Source: Sphingobium sp. CAP-1 (GTDB lineage: Bacteria > Pseudomonadota > Alphaproteobacteria > Sphingomonadales > Sphingomonadaceae). From it: a DNA stretch of 64,000 nucleotides. The position numbers and the translations under genes were made by a program. The notes under the pieces are model-generated. The model was not told where the DNA came from. It did not search any database and saw only the letters and a program-made list of their open reading frames with translations. Numbering within the stretch: the stretch's first letter is position 1; every line of letters starts with the position of its first letter. Location of the stretch: the NCBI RefSeq assembly GCF_009720145.1, contig NZ_CP046252.1, positions 930,001 to 994,000 of the forward strand, written 5' to 3'. This document shows, piece by piece, positions 9,084 through 16,802 of the stretch.

Positions 9084-10133
9084 ATGCCAATAAATCGACG
9101 GGAGATGATAGCTGGATTGTCATTGGGTGCCGTGGCATCCCAATTGGGTCATAGCGTTCAGGCGGCGACCCTTTCGGCAGCCGGAAAGGCTTTCTCTCCC
9201 AAGGCCGGCCCTCGCTCCCGTGTCCTGTTCATCAACGACTTGTCCGGGGATATCGATGGCCTGTTCGCGGCCGTACACGCGATCCTGTCACCTTCGATAG
9301 ACTTGCGTGGTATCATTGGGACAGGGACGGGAAGCCCCAGGGAGACGGCCGAAATATCGGTGGCCCTTGCGCATGAAATGCTTCGCCTCACCGGCCGGGC
9401 AGGCCAGATTCCCGTTCATATCGGGAGTAAGGGGAAGCTCGCGATCGCCGGAACGCCCGACCGATCCGCCGGAGCGCAGGCGATTATCGACGAAGCCCGG
9501 CGCACCGATACGTCCCTCCCGCTCTATGTCGCCGTGGGCGGTGGGCTGACGGAGGTCGCCAGCGCGCTCATGCTCGATCCGTCTATCGCATCGCGGATGA
9601 CGCTGATCTGGATCGGTGGCAACATCGCATCGAACAGCAATACGGCAGAGTATAATTTCGCGATCGATCGTCTGGCGACGCGATATATCTTCAATGAGAC
9701 GCTCGTGCCGATCTGGCAGGTGCCCAGCGAAGTCTACGCGACCTGCATCGTCTCTGCTTCAGAAATCCAGCGCTTCATCGCCCCCTGCGGTGCAGTTGGA
9801 AACTGGCTGTATGGCAAGCTGATCGCGGTGAACGAGCAGTTCGCGGGATATCGGATGAACACAGGTGAAGTCTGGACCATGGGCGACAGTCCGCTCGTTC
9901 TGCTCACTGCGTTGACCGCGGCAGTGCCCAGCACCTTTGGCAGGCAGCCCCGATATGAACGGACGGGGGCGAGCGCGTATGACGAGGTGTTCGCACCGAA
10001 GCTGGCGCAGGATGGCGGTACGGAACCTCGCACGGAAGGGCGCAAGATCCGGCTTTATACCAGCGTGGACACCAGGCTCATGTTCAACGACCTCTACGCG
10101 AAACTCCAGACGTTCAGACCCCAATTGCCGTGA
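9084..10133 (+). CDS. Exported nucleoside-hydrolase-like protein
   Basis: Inosine/uridine-preferring nucleoside hydrolases cleave the N-glycosidic bond of ribonucleosides using a Ca2+ held by N-terminal Asp residues. Here FINDLSGDIDGL (about residue 50) matches the position of that Asp cluster but departs from the usual DxDxxxDD spacing. Family-like features downstream are IPVHIGS, the IWIGGN segment and AEYNFAIDRLATRYIF. The ATG at 9084 is preferred to an upstream start because the product then begins MPINRREMIAGLSLG, a Tat-like signal (NRREM plus a hydrophobic run). Length is 349 residues. A periplasmic role in nucleoside salvage is inference; the altered Asp motif means activity is not assured. 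Confidence 0.65.
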   Translation: MPINRREMIAGLSLGAVASQLGHSVQAATLSAAGKAFSPKAGPRSRVLFINDLSGDIDGLFAAVHAILSPSIDLRGIIGTGTGSPRETAEISVALAHEMLRLTGRAGQIPVHIGSKGKLAIAGTPDRSAGAQAIIDEARRTDTSLPLYVAVGGGLTEVASALMLDPSIASRMTLIWIGGNIASNSNTAEYNFAIDRLATRYIFNETLVPIWQVPSEVYATCIVSASEIQRFIAPCGAVGNWLYGKLIAVNEQFAGYRMNTGEVWTMGDSPLVLLTALTAAVPSTFGRQPRYERTGASAYDEVFAPKLAQDGGTEPRTEGRKIRLYTSVDTRLMFNDLYAKLQTFRPQLP

Positions 10134-10309
10134 CAGGCAACTGCGGTCGCCCTCATCAAGGGTGACACGCCGGAGAATAGCGGGCCAAGCGGCACGAGAG
10201 GCCAATGCATCGACTCTGCCGAATGGCGGCTGACGGGGGGATCAAATTCGAAGCGTAAGCAACCGATTATGGTCGTCACCGGACCATAGTCCCAGCCCGT
10301 CATGGCAAC

Positions 10310-10339
10310 AAAAAGCCCCGGATCGCTCCGGGGCTTTTT
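10310..10339. terminator. Bidirectional terminator between the hydrolase gene and rpoH
   Basis: A perfect 13-bp stem, AAAAAGCCCCGGA (10310-10322) and TCCGGGGCTTTTT (10327-10339), with a TCGC tetraloop. T tracts occur on both strands, and it lies just past the rpoH stop. Confidence 0.9.
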
Positions 10340-10359
10340 CCTATCCATTGTTCGTCCGA

Positions 10360-11271
10360 TCAGGCAGCGGCGAAGCGCGCCATTTTCTCCAGCTTGCCAC
10401 CGGCGATCCGCATCATCGCCTTTTGCAGCTTTTCGAAGGCGCGGACCTCGATCTGGCGGACGCGCTCGCGCGATACGCCATAGACCTGGGACAGTTCCTC
10501 CAGCGTTTTCGGCTCTTCGGCCAGACGGCGTTCGGCCAGGATATGCTTTTCGCGATCGTTGAGGTCGTCCATCGCCTCGGCCAGCATTTCGTGGCGCTGC
10601 ACCTTTTCCTGCTCGTCGGCGACGCGTTCGTCCTGGAGCGGGTCGTTATCCTGCAACCAGTCCTGCCACTGACCTTCGCCATCCTCGCGCATCGGCACGT
10701 TGAGCGACGTGTCGCCGCCCATCGCCATGCGCCGGTTCATGGACACGACATCATCCTCCGACACGCCCAGATCGGTGGCGATCTTGGTCACGTCGGCGGG
10801 CTTGAGATCGCCATCCTCGAACGCATCGATGCTGTTCTTCATCCGCCGCAGGTTGAAGAAGAGCTTCTTCTGCGAGGCGGTGGTGCCCATTTTCACAAGG
10901 CTCCAGGACCGCAGGATGAATTCCTGGATCGACGCGCGAATCCACCACATGGCATAGGTCGCCAGGCGGAAGCCGCGATCGGCCTCGAACTTCTTCACGC
11001 CCTGCATCAGGCCGATATTGCCTTCGCTGATCAGTTCGCTGACCGGCAGGCCGTAGCCGCGATAGCCCATGGCGATCTTGGCCACCAGCCGCAGGTGCGA
11101 CGTGACGAGCTGCGCTGCGGCTTCGGGGTCCTGATGTTCCTCGTAGCGCTTCGCCAGCATATATTCCTGCTCAGGGGTGAGCAGCGGAAATTTGCGAATT
11201 TCCGACAGATAGCGGTTGAGGCTGGCTTCACCGCCCAGCGCCGGTACCGCGGGGACATTGCTCCTGGCCAT
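10360..11271 (-). CDS. rpoH: RNA polymerase heat-shock sigma factor RpoH (sigma-32)
   Basis: This sigma factor directs RNA polymerase to heat-shock promoters such as the one seen before clpP. The 303-residue protein has region 1.2 (LNRYLSEIRKFPLLTPEQE), region 2 (SHLRLVAKIAMGYRGYGLPVSELISEGN and FATYAMWWIRASIQ-type), the RpoH box QKKLFFNLR that separates it from RpoD, and region 4 (TLEELSQVYGVSRERVRQIE). The ATG at 11271 is chosen because AAGG lies about 8 nt upstream and homologues begin close to this point; the frame remains open to a TTG at 11346. A TTGACA hexamer at 11346-11341 could serve as the -35 of its promoter. Confidence 0.95.
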   Translation of the reverse strand: MARSNVPAVPALGGEASLNRYLSEIRKFPLLTPEQEYMLAKRYEEHQDPEAAAQLVTSHLRLVAKIAMGYRGYGLPVSELISEGNIGLMQGVKKFEADRGFRLATYAMWWIRASIQEFILRSWSLVKMGTTASQKKLFFNLRRMKNSIDAFEDGDLKPADVTKIATDLGVSEDDVVSMNRRMAMGGDTSLNVPMREDGEGQWQDWLQDNDPLQDERVADEQEKVQRHEMLAEAMDDLNDREKHILAERRLAEEPKTLEELSQVYGVSRERVRQIEVRAFEKLQKAMMRIAGGKLEKMARFAAA

Positions 11272-11317
11272 GTCGTCACCTTTCCCTTTCATTTGCGCGG
11301 CGGGACCCAGAAGAGGC

Positions 11318-11346
11318 GTCACAGGCGCCGTCGCAAAACTTGTCAA
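11318..11346 (-). promoter_or_regulatory. Candidate rpoH promoter
   Basis: On the minus strand a perfect -35 TTGACA (11346-11341) is followed after 17 nt by TGTGAC (11323-11318), a poor -10 hexamer. It lies about 50 nt before the chosen rpoH start. Confidence 0.35.
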
Positions 11347-11349
11347 AAC

Positions 11350-12303
11350 CTATACGTGAAGCTCGCTTAACAGTTCCTGCATGTCGGCCGGCAACACACT
11401 TTGAAACAATAGGGGCTTTTCCGTTGTCGGATGTATGAACCCCAGTGTTTTGGCGTGCAATGCCTGCCTTTTGAAACCCAGCGTTTCCAGTATTGATTTG
11501 AAACCTTTTCTGTCTCTACCGTAAACCGGGTCCCCGATCAAGGGGTGTCCCAGATGCGCCATATGGACGCGGACCTGATGGGTTCGGCCCGTTTCCAGCC
11601 GGCATTCGACCATCGCCGCACCCTTCAGCCGCTCCATCGTGCGATAATGGGTGACGGCATGTTTGCCGCGCCCTTCCCGATGAACGGCCATCTTCTTTCG
11701 ATCAGCGTCGGATCGCCCGATCCATGTGTCGACCGTGCCGCTGGCCGGCACCGGCAGGCCATAGACGATGGCGGCATAGAGCCGGTCGATGCTGTGATCC
11801 TTGAACTGGCGGGCCAGTCCTTCATGGGCCTTGTCCGTCTTGGCAACGACCAGCAGACCCGACGTATCCTTGTCGATCCGATGCACGATGCCCGGACGGG
11901 CGACGCCGCCAATGCCCGACAATTGCCCGGCGCAATGGTGGAGCAGGGCGTTGACCAGCGTGCCGTCCAGATTGCCGGCGGCGGGATGGACGACCAGCCC
12001 GGCGGGCTTGTCCACCACGATCAGGTCGGCGTCCTCATGCACGATGACCAGCGGAATGTCCTGCGCCACCGTGTCGAGCGCGACGGGCGGGGGCAGGGTG
12101 ATGGTGTAGAGCTGGCCGGCGGCGACCTTCTGCGACGCATTTATCTTCGCGGTCTGGGCGCTGCGCACCTGTCCTTCGCCGATCAGCGTTTTCAGTCGTT
12201 CGCGCGAAAGGTCGGGCAGCAGGTCCGCCAGCGCACGATCCAGCCGCAGTCCGTGCTGCGCTTCGCCGATCGCCGCTTCGATGATGGAATCCCCCGGAAT
12301 CAT
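11350..12303 (-). CDS. rluD: RluD-type 23S rRNA pseudouridine synthase (RluA family)
   Basis: Isomerises specific uridines to pseudouridine in 23S rRNA. The 317-residue protein has an N-terminal S4 RNA-binding domain (about residues 18-75, LRLDRALADLLPDLSRERLKTLI) and the RluA catalytic domain with HRIDKDTSGLLVVAK, whose Asp is the catalytic nucleophile. The GRTHQVRVHMAHLGHPLIGD motif follows. The S4 domain favours RluD or RluC over RluA. It is transcribed toward rpoH with only a few bases between its stop and the rpoH leader, so the two may be co-transcribed. The start is 18 bp from the divergent JAMM gene. Confidence 0.92.
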   Translation of the reverse strand: MIPGDSIIEAAIGEAQHGLRLDRALADLLPDLSRERLKTLIGEGQVRSAQTAKINASQKVAAGQLYTITLPPPVALDTVAQDIPLVIVHEDADLIVVDKPAGLVVHPAAGNLDGTLVNALLHHCAGQLSGIGGVARPGIVHRIDKDTSGLLVVAKTDKAHEGLARQFKDHSIDRLYAAIVYGLPVPASGTVDTWIGRSDADRKKMAVHREGRGKHAVTHYRTMERLKGAAMVECRLETGRTHQVRVHMAHLGHPLIGDPVYGRDRKGFKSILETLGFKRQALHAKTLGFIHPTTEKPLLFQSVLPADMQELLSELHV

Positions 12304-12320
12304 GGACTAGGGATGTAGGA

Positions 12321-12722
12321 ATGACGGTAGCGATATCAAGAGGGCTGTTGGAACATATCATGGCCCTGGCGGCCGCCAGTCGCGATGAGATATGCGGTTT
12401 GCTCCTCGGCCGGGCAGACAGGATCGAGGCGATCGCGCCCGCCGCCAATGTCGCGCCCGACCCGGCGCGGCATTTCGAACTGGACCCGGCCACCCTGATC
12501 GCAGCGCATCGCGCGGCGCGTGGCGGTGGGCCGGCGGTGCTGGGCCATTATCATTCGCACCCGTCAGGCGTCGCGGCGCCGTCGGCTACTGACGCCGCCT
12601 GCGCCGCGCCCGACGGAAGTTTGTGGATGATCGTCGGCGGGGGCGATGTCACTTTATGGCGCGCCGGGCCGGGGACGGCGGTTAACGTCCATTTCACCAA
12701 AGTCGCGCTCGACAGGCAGTGA
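12321..12722 (+). CDS. JAMM/MPN-domain metallopeptidase (M67 family)
   Basis: A single-domain 133-residue protein with a complete JAMM zinc site: Glu23, then His78-x-His80 in HYHSHPSG, Ser88 and Asp91 (spacing H-x-H-x7-S-x2-D). Prokaryotic members cleave after C-terminal Gly of ubiquitin-like sulfur carriers or act on cysteine conjugates (CysM-linked Mec+ type). No ThiS/MoaD-like or cysteine synthase gene is adjacent, so the substrate is unknown. It begins 18 bp from the divergent rluD and is probably expressed from a shared promoter region. Confidence 0.85.
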   Translation: MTVAISRGLLEHIMALAAASRDEICGLLLGRADRIEAIAPAANVAPDPARHFELDPATLIAAHRAARGGGPAVLGHYHSHPSGVAAPSATDAACAAPDGSLWMIVGGGDVTLWRAGPGTAVNVHFTKVALDRQ

Positions 12723-12820
12723 CACAAAGGCGGCAGGCCGGGCTTGCATCGCGCGGCAGGGCAGCGCATTAGCCGGGAAACGCGCTTTTTCTGACCTCCA
12801 ATCCGGCGACCTCGAACCGC

Positions 12821-13474
12821 ATGACCAATCCCACCGACAGCATCGAATTTGCCAGCCTGCTCTGCTCGCGCCTGTGCCATGACCTGCTCAGCCCCGTTGG
12901 CGCGCTGAACAATGGTCTGGAGCTGATGGCGGACGAGACTGACCCGGAAATGCGCGAGCGTTGCCTGGACTTGCTGGGCGAAAGCGCACGGACATCGGCG
13001 AACAAGCTGAAATTCTTCCGTCTGGCCTTTGGCTCGGCCGGCGGGTTTGGCGATGCGGTGCCGCCGCATGAGGCGCGGGTCGCGATCGAGGGCATGTTTG
13101 CCGGTGCGGGACGGGTCAAGGTCGGCTGGATGGTCGAGGAGCAGTTGCTCGACAAGCTGGCGGCGAAGATCCTGCTCAATCTGGCGCTGATCGCCGGCGA
13201 TGCGCTGGTGCGTGGCGGGCAGCTCGACATCGGCGCGGAGACGCGGCCGGGCGTGACCGAGATCGTCGTGCGCGCCGAAGGGCCGAAAGTGGTGCTGGAC
13301 CCCGATTTGCGGGCGGCGCTGGCCGGCACCCTGCCGATCGAGGGGCTGGCGTCGCGCACGGCGGCCGCGTGGATGACGCGGCAACTCGTCACCGAAGCGA
13401 AGGGTGAGATTGCCCTGTCGCCGCCGGGCGAGCCGGTGCTGTTGTTCGGCGCGTCGATTCCCGAACGGCGTTAG
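12821..13474 (+). CDS. chpT: Histidine phosphotransferase ChpT
   Basis: ChpT relays phosphate from the hybrid kinase CckA to CtrA and CpdR in alphaproteobacteria. The 217-residue protein has the DHp-like helix with His20 in SRLCHDLLSPVGALNNGLEL, the hallmark of ChpT. A degenerate ATPase-like C-terminal domain follows that lacks the N and G boxes of true kinases. The start at 12821 places the SRLCHD motif at the usual N-terminal distance. It stands alone between the JAMM gene and an inverted repeat. In sphingomonads the pathway affects motility and division, but which outputs apply here cannot be seen. Confidence 0.9.
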   Translation: MTNPTDSIEFASLLCSRLCHDLLSPVGALNNGLELMADETDPEMRERCLDLLGESARTSANKLKFFRLAFGSAGGFGDAVPPHEARVAIEGMFAGAGRVKVGWMVEEQLLDKLAAKILLNLALIAGDALVRGGQLDIGAETRPGVTEIVVRAEGPKVVLDPDLRAALAGTLPIEGLASRTAAAWMTRQLVTEAKGEIALSPPGEPVLLFGASIPERR

Positions 13475-13502
13475 AGTCGAATGATATTGGACTGAATCCC
13501 TC

Positions 13503-13571
13503 CGTCATTGCGAGCGTAGCGAAGCAATCCAACCGCGCGACATGGATTGCTTCGCTACGCTCGCAATGACG
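13503..13571. repeat. Large intergenic inverted repeat (29-bp arms)
   Basis: Perfect 29-bp arms (13503-13531 and 13543-13571) around an 11-nt loop. The left arm begins CGTCATTGCGAGCGTAGCGA. Lying between the convergent chpT and nitronate monooxygenase genes, it is a REP-like element that can fold as a strong hairpin and may stop transcription from both sides. No transposase is nearby. Confidence 0.85.
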
Positions 13572-13581
13572 ATCCAGGTAT

Positions 13582-14628
13582 CTAACCCGGCATTTCCTCC
13601 ACCAGTGCGGCGATCAGGTCGGCGGCGGGCAGGCTGCGCGCCAGCGGTGCGCCTTGCCCGGCCCATTGCGCGCCATAGCCGGTTTCTCCGACGGCTTTCG
13701 CGGCCTGGTTGAGCGCCTTGCCGGCGTCATAGGCGATCGGATAGTCCGGCGATTGCGCGTCGGCGGTTGCGCCCCAGTCCGTGAATCGATTGGGCAGGCA
13801 GCGCGCGGGGCGGCCGGATATGGCGCGGGTCATGATGGTGTGATGCGCGGCGGAGCTGAACAGGGCGGCGCGATGCGCGGCGTCGGCGCTGCTTTCCGGG
13901 CAGGCGATGAAGGCGGTGCCGAGTTGCGCGGCGATCGCGCCCAGGTCCAGCGCCGCGCGCACGCCGCGACCATCCATGATCCCGCCGGCGGCGATGACGG
14001 GCAGGCCGCCGCGGTCGACCAGCAGGCGGGTGAGGGCGATCGTGCCGAGGCAGGCGTCCGGCGCCTGCGGATCGAACATGCCGCGATGGCCGCCCGCTTC
14101 GAAGCCCTGCGCGACCACCGCATCGATCCCCGCCGCCCTGGCCGCCAGCGCTTCGGCCAGACTGGTGGCGGTGGCGAGCAGCAGGCAGCCCGCCGCCTTG
14201 AGCGTTGCGATGCGATGCGCATCGGGCAGGCCGAAATGGAAGCTGATAACGGCAGGGCGCGTGTCCGCCAGCATGGCCAGCATGGCGTCGTCCGCTGCGA
14301 AACTGCGATAGATTTCGCGCAGCGACGGTGGCGGTGCGGCGCCATAGCGCGCGAATAGCGGACCAAGCGCCTCGATCCAGCGTCGTTCGACATCCGCTTG
14401 TGCCTGCGCCGGGTGGTGGACGAAAAGATTGACGTTGAAGGGGCGATCGGTCCGGGCGCGCACCGCGTCGATCATGGCGCGCGCCGCTGTCGCATCCACT
14501 GCCCCGACAGCGATCGAGCCGAGCGCACCGGCGTTGCTGACCGCCGCCGTCATGTCTGGCGTGGAGGTGCCGGCCATCGGCGCCTGAATGATCGGGACGG
14601 AAAGGCCAAGCGAGTCGAGCGGGTTCAT
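13582..14628 (-). CDS. Nitronate monooxygenase (2-nitropropane dioxygenase family)
   Basis: FMN-dependent TIM-barrel enzyme of the NMO family, which oxidises alkyl nitronates; several relatives are of unknown physiological role. The 348-residue protein shows the N-terminal PIIQAPMAG, the QGFEAGGHRG segment around the catalytic-His region, and the phosphate-binding AAGGIMDGRGV and LGTAFIACPES motifs. The length fits class I/II members. It stands alone, convergent with chpT and upstream of the glnA terminator. Detoxification of nitronates is the simplest role, but the true substrate is not visible. Confidence 0.85.
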   Translation of the reverse strand: MNPLDSLGLSVPIIQAPMAGTSTPDMTAAVSNAGALGSIAVGAVDATAARAMIDAVRARTDRPFNVNLFVHHPAQAQADVERRWIEALGPLFARYGAAPPPSLREIYRSFAADDAMLAMLADTRPAVISFHFGLPDAHRIATLKAAGCLLLATATSLAEALAARAAGIDAVVAQGFEAGGHRGMFDPQAPDACLGTIALTRLLVDRGGLPVIAAGGIMDGRGVRAALDLGAIAAQLGTAFIACPESSADAAHRAALFSSAAHHTIMTRAISGRPARCLPNRFTDWGATADAQSPDYPIAYDAGKALNQAAKAVGETGYGAQWAGQGAPLARSLPAADLIAALVEEMPG

Positions 14629-14661
14629 CGCCCCAATCTGGGGCCGACCCGCGCAAAGGAA

Positions 14662-14694
14662 AAGGCCCGGCCGCTCGATGGAGCGACCGGGCCT
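14662..14694 (-). terminator. Terminator downstream of glnA
   Basis: A 15-bp GC-rich stem with one internal mismatch (AAGGCCCGGCCGCTC at 14662-14676 against GAGCGACCGGGCCTT at 14681... ) and a four-base loop. In the minus direction it ends in CCTTTTCC, so it fits termination after glnA. Confidence 0.8.
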
Positions 14695-14718
14695 TCCCGA
14701 AATTCAGTCCTGAAAGGA

Positions 14719-16131
14719 TCAGGCGCTGTAATACATGTCGAATTCGACCGGCGACGGCGCCATTTCCCAGCGATACACTTCAGGCCACTTCAGTTCGATA
14801 TAGGCATCGATCTGGTCCTTGGTGAACACGTCGCCCTTGAGCAGGAACTCATAGTCGGCTTCGAGGCTGTTGAGCGCTTCACGCAGCGAACCGCAAACGG
14901 TCGGCACCTGCGCCAGTTCTTCGGGCGGCAGATCGTACAGGTTCTTGTCCATCGCGCCACCGGGATGGATCTTGTTTTCGATCCCGTCCAGGCCGGCCAT
15001 CAGCAGCGCGGCGTAGCAGAGATAGGGGTTTGCCATCGCGTCGGGGAAGCGGAATTCCACGCGCTTCGCCTTGGCGCCCGCGCCGTAAGGGATACGGCAG
15101 GAGGCCGAACGGTTGCGGGCCGAATAGGCCAGCAGAACCGGGGCTTCGAAGCCGGGCACCAGACGCTTGTAGCTGTTGGTGGTCGGGTTGGTGAAGGCGT
15201 TCAGAGCCTTGGCGTGCTTGATGACGCCGCCGATGAAGTAAAGGCACATGTCGGACAGACCGGCATAGCCTTCGCCCGCGAACAGCGGCTTGCCCGCGTC
15301 CCAGATCGACATGTGGGTGTGCATACCCGAACCATTGTCCTGCGCGATCGGCTTGGGCATGAAGGTCGCGGTCTTGCCATAGGCCTGGGCGACCATCTGA
15401 ACCACATACTTATAGATCTGCATACGGTCGGCGGTCTGGACCAGCGTGCCGAAGGTCAGGCCGAGTTCGTGCTGGGCAGCGGCGACTTCATGGTGATGCT
15501 TGTCGCAGGGCAGGCCCATTTCCAGCATGGTCGACACCATTTCGGCGCGGATGTCGGTGCAGGGATCGACCGGCGCGACGGGGAAATAGCCGCCCTTGGC
15601 GCGCGGACGGTGGCCGAGGTTGCCGCCTTCATATTCCTTGCCGGTGTTGGTCGGCAGTTCGATATCGTCGATCTTGAAGTAGCTCTGCGAGTAGTCATTC
15701 TCGAAGCGCACGTCATCGAACATGAAGAATTCGGCTTCCGGGCCGACATAGATGGTGTCGCCAAAGCCGGCCGACTTGACGAAGGCTTCGGCGCGCTTCG
15801 CGCAGGAGCGCGGGTCGCGGGCATAAAGTTCGCCGGTGTCCGGCTCGACGATGTCGCAGAAGATGATCAGCATCGGCGTGGCGCTGAACGGATCGACATA
15901 GACGGCGTCCAGGTCGGGCTTCAGGATCATGTCCGATTCGTTGATCGCCTTCCAGCCTTCGATCGACGAACCGTCGAACATCAGACCCTGGGTCAGCTCA
16001 TCTTCGCCAAGCACGCTCGACACCATGGTCAGGTGCTGCCACTTGCCCTTGGGATCGGTGAAGCGGACATCGACCCACTCGATCTCCTTTTCCTCGATCA
16101 TCTTCAGGATGTCTTTAGGCGTGTTGGCCAT
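14719..16131 (-). CDS. glnA: Glutamine synthetase type I
   Basis: Makes glutamine from glutamate, ammonia and ATP; it forms cytoplasmic dodecamers. The 470-residue protein has the beta-Grasp start (VDVRFTDPKGKWQHLT), the metal/Glu site PEAEFFMFDD, the ATP-binding PKPIAQDNGSGMHTHMS, and the NRSASCRIP segment. The adenylylation loop KNLYDLPPEE carries the regulatory Tyr, so it is the GSI-beta type controlled by GlnE. It lies 92 bp downstream of glnB in the same direction. A small CCCC-GAA-GGGG hairpin at 16160-16170 in the gap may affect processing or relative expression. Confidence 0.97.
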   Translation of the reverse strand: MANTPKDILKMIEEKEIEWVDVRFTDPKGKWQHLTMVSSVLGEDELTQGLMFDGSSIEGWKAINESDMILKPDLDAVYVDPFSATPMLIIFCDIVEPDTGELYARDPRSCAKRAEAFVKSAGFGDTIYVGPEAEFFMFDDVRFENDYSQSYFKIDDIELPTNTGKEYEGGNLGHRPRAKGGYFPVAPVDPCTDIRAEMVSTMLEMGLPCDKHHHEVAAAQHELGLTFGTLVQTADRMQIYKYVVQMVAQAYGKTATFMPKPIAQDNGSGMHTHMSIWDAGKPLFAGEGYAGLSDMCLYFIGGVIKHAKALNAFTNPTTNSYKRLVPGFEAPVLLAYSARNRSASCRIPYGAGAKAKRVEFRFPDAMANPYLCYAALLMAGLDGIENKIHPGGAMDKNLYDLPPEELAQVPTVCGSLREALNSLEADYEFLLKGDVFTKDQIDAYIELKWPEVYRWEMAPSPVEFDMYYSA

Positions 16132-16223
16132 GTGCAGTTGCCCTTCTCTTGAAATACCCCCCCGAAGGGGTCGTTGAAGTCACTCTTCGCCGCGCCCCTG
16201 CAAGCCGGCGAAACCAATGAATA

Positions 16224-16562
16224 TCAGATGGCGTCGCTGTCGCGTTCGCCGGTGCGGATGCGGACTGCACCCTCGATATTGGAAATGAAGATCTTGCCGT
16301 CGCCAATCCGGCCGGTCTGCGCGGCCGAACAGATCGCTTCGACCACCCGGTCGGCGAGCGAATCGTCGACGACGACCTCCAGCTTCACCTTGGGCAGGAA
16401 GTCGACCACATATTCGGCGCCGCGATAGAGTTCGGTATGGCCCTTCTGGCGGCCGAAGCCCTTGGCTTCCGTGACGGTGATGCCGGACACGCCCACTTCG
16501 TGCAGCGCTTCCTTGACCTCGTCCAGCTTGAACGGCTTGATGATGGCTTCGATCTTTTTCAT
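16224..16562 (-). CDS. glnB: Nitrogen regulatory protein P-II
   Basis: PII senses 2-oxoglutarate, ATP/ADP and, through uridylylation, glutamine, and controls glutamine synthetase adenylylation and NtrB. The protein is 112 residues, the standard length, beginning MKKIEAIIKPFKLDEVKEAL. The T-loop carries Tyr51 (RGAEYVVDFLPK), the uridylylation site. GDGKIFI and RTGERD near the C terminus are the PII signatures. The longer open frame to 16679 is not used because homologues start exactly at 16562. The gene leads the glnB-glnA operon behind a candidate sigma-54 promoter. Confidence 0.97.
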   Translation of the reverse strand: MKKIEAIIKPFKLDEVKEALHEVGVSGITVTEAKGFGRQKGHTELYRGAEYVVDFLPKVKLEVVVDDSLADRVVEAICSAAQTGRIGDGKIFISNIEGAVRIRTGERDSDAI

Positions 16563-16675
16563 CACTCGTAATCCCAACCCATGACGCACGCGAAGATGCA
16601 GGCGCGACCTGCATCCCTCTCTCCTTCGGGCGACGATTGCCGCAGCCTGAAGGCCACCATCGTCTCCCTTGGCAA

Positions 16676-16690
16676 TCAATTACCGTGCCA
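16676..16690 (-). promoter_or_regulatory. Candidate sigma-54 promoter of glnB-glnA
   Basis: On the minus strand TGGCACGGTAATTGA matches the -24/-12 consensus TGGCACG-N4-TTGCA, with GG and the TTG in correct register and one deviation (TTGA for TTGC). It would give a leader of about 100 nt before glnB. Nitrogen control of glnBA by NtrC and sigma-54 is well known in proteobacteria. Confidence 0.6.
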
Positions 16691-16725
16691 AATGGCGAAT
16701 CGCTAGGAATGCTTTCGGCGATGCA

Positions 16726-16763
16726 GCAATATTTGTCCATATTGCCCGGAATCCGGGCAATAT
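16726..16763. promoter_or_regulatory. Triple GCAATAT half-site array upstream of glnB
   Basis: GCAATAT (16726-16732), its inverse ATATTGC (16739-16745) and GCAATAT again (16757-16763). The last two lie within a perfect 11-bp inverted repeat, ATATTGCCCGG / CCGGGCAATAT, with an AAT loop. The array sits 36-73 bp upstream of the -24 element. It does not match the enteric NtrC site, so the binder is unknown. Confidence 0.5.
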
Positions 16764-16802
16764 CATGGCGTCATGCCTGTTTTTTGGGCAGGCTTGCGAT
16801 GA

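Noticed and set aside
14398..16152. Forward ORF of 584 codons over glnA
   Set aside because: Mirror frame of glnA. Its composition is biased and no domain is seen, while glnA on the minus strand has all conserved sites.
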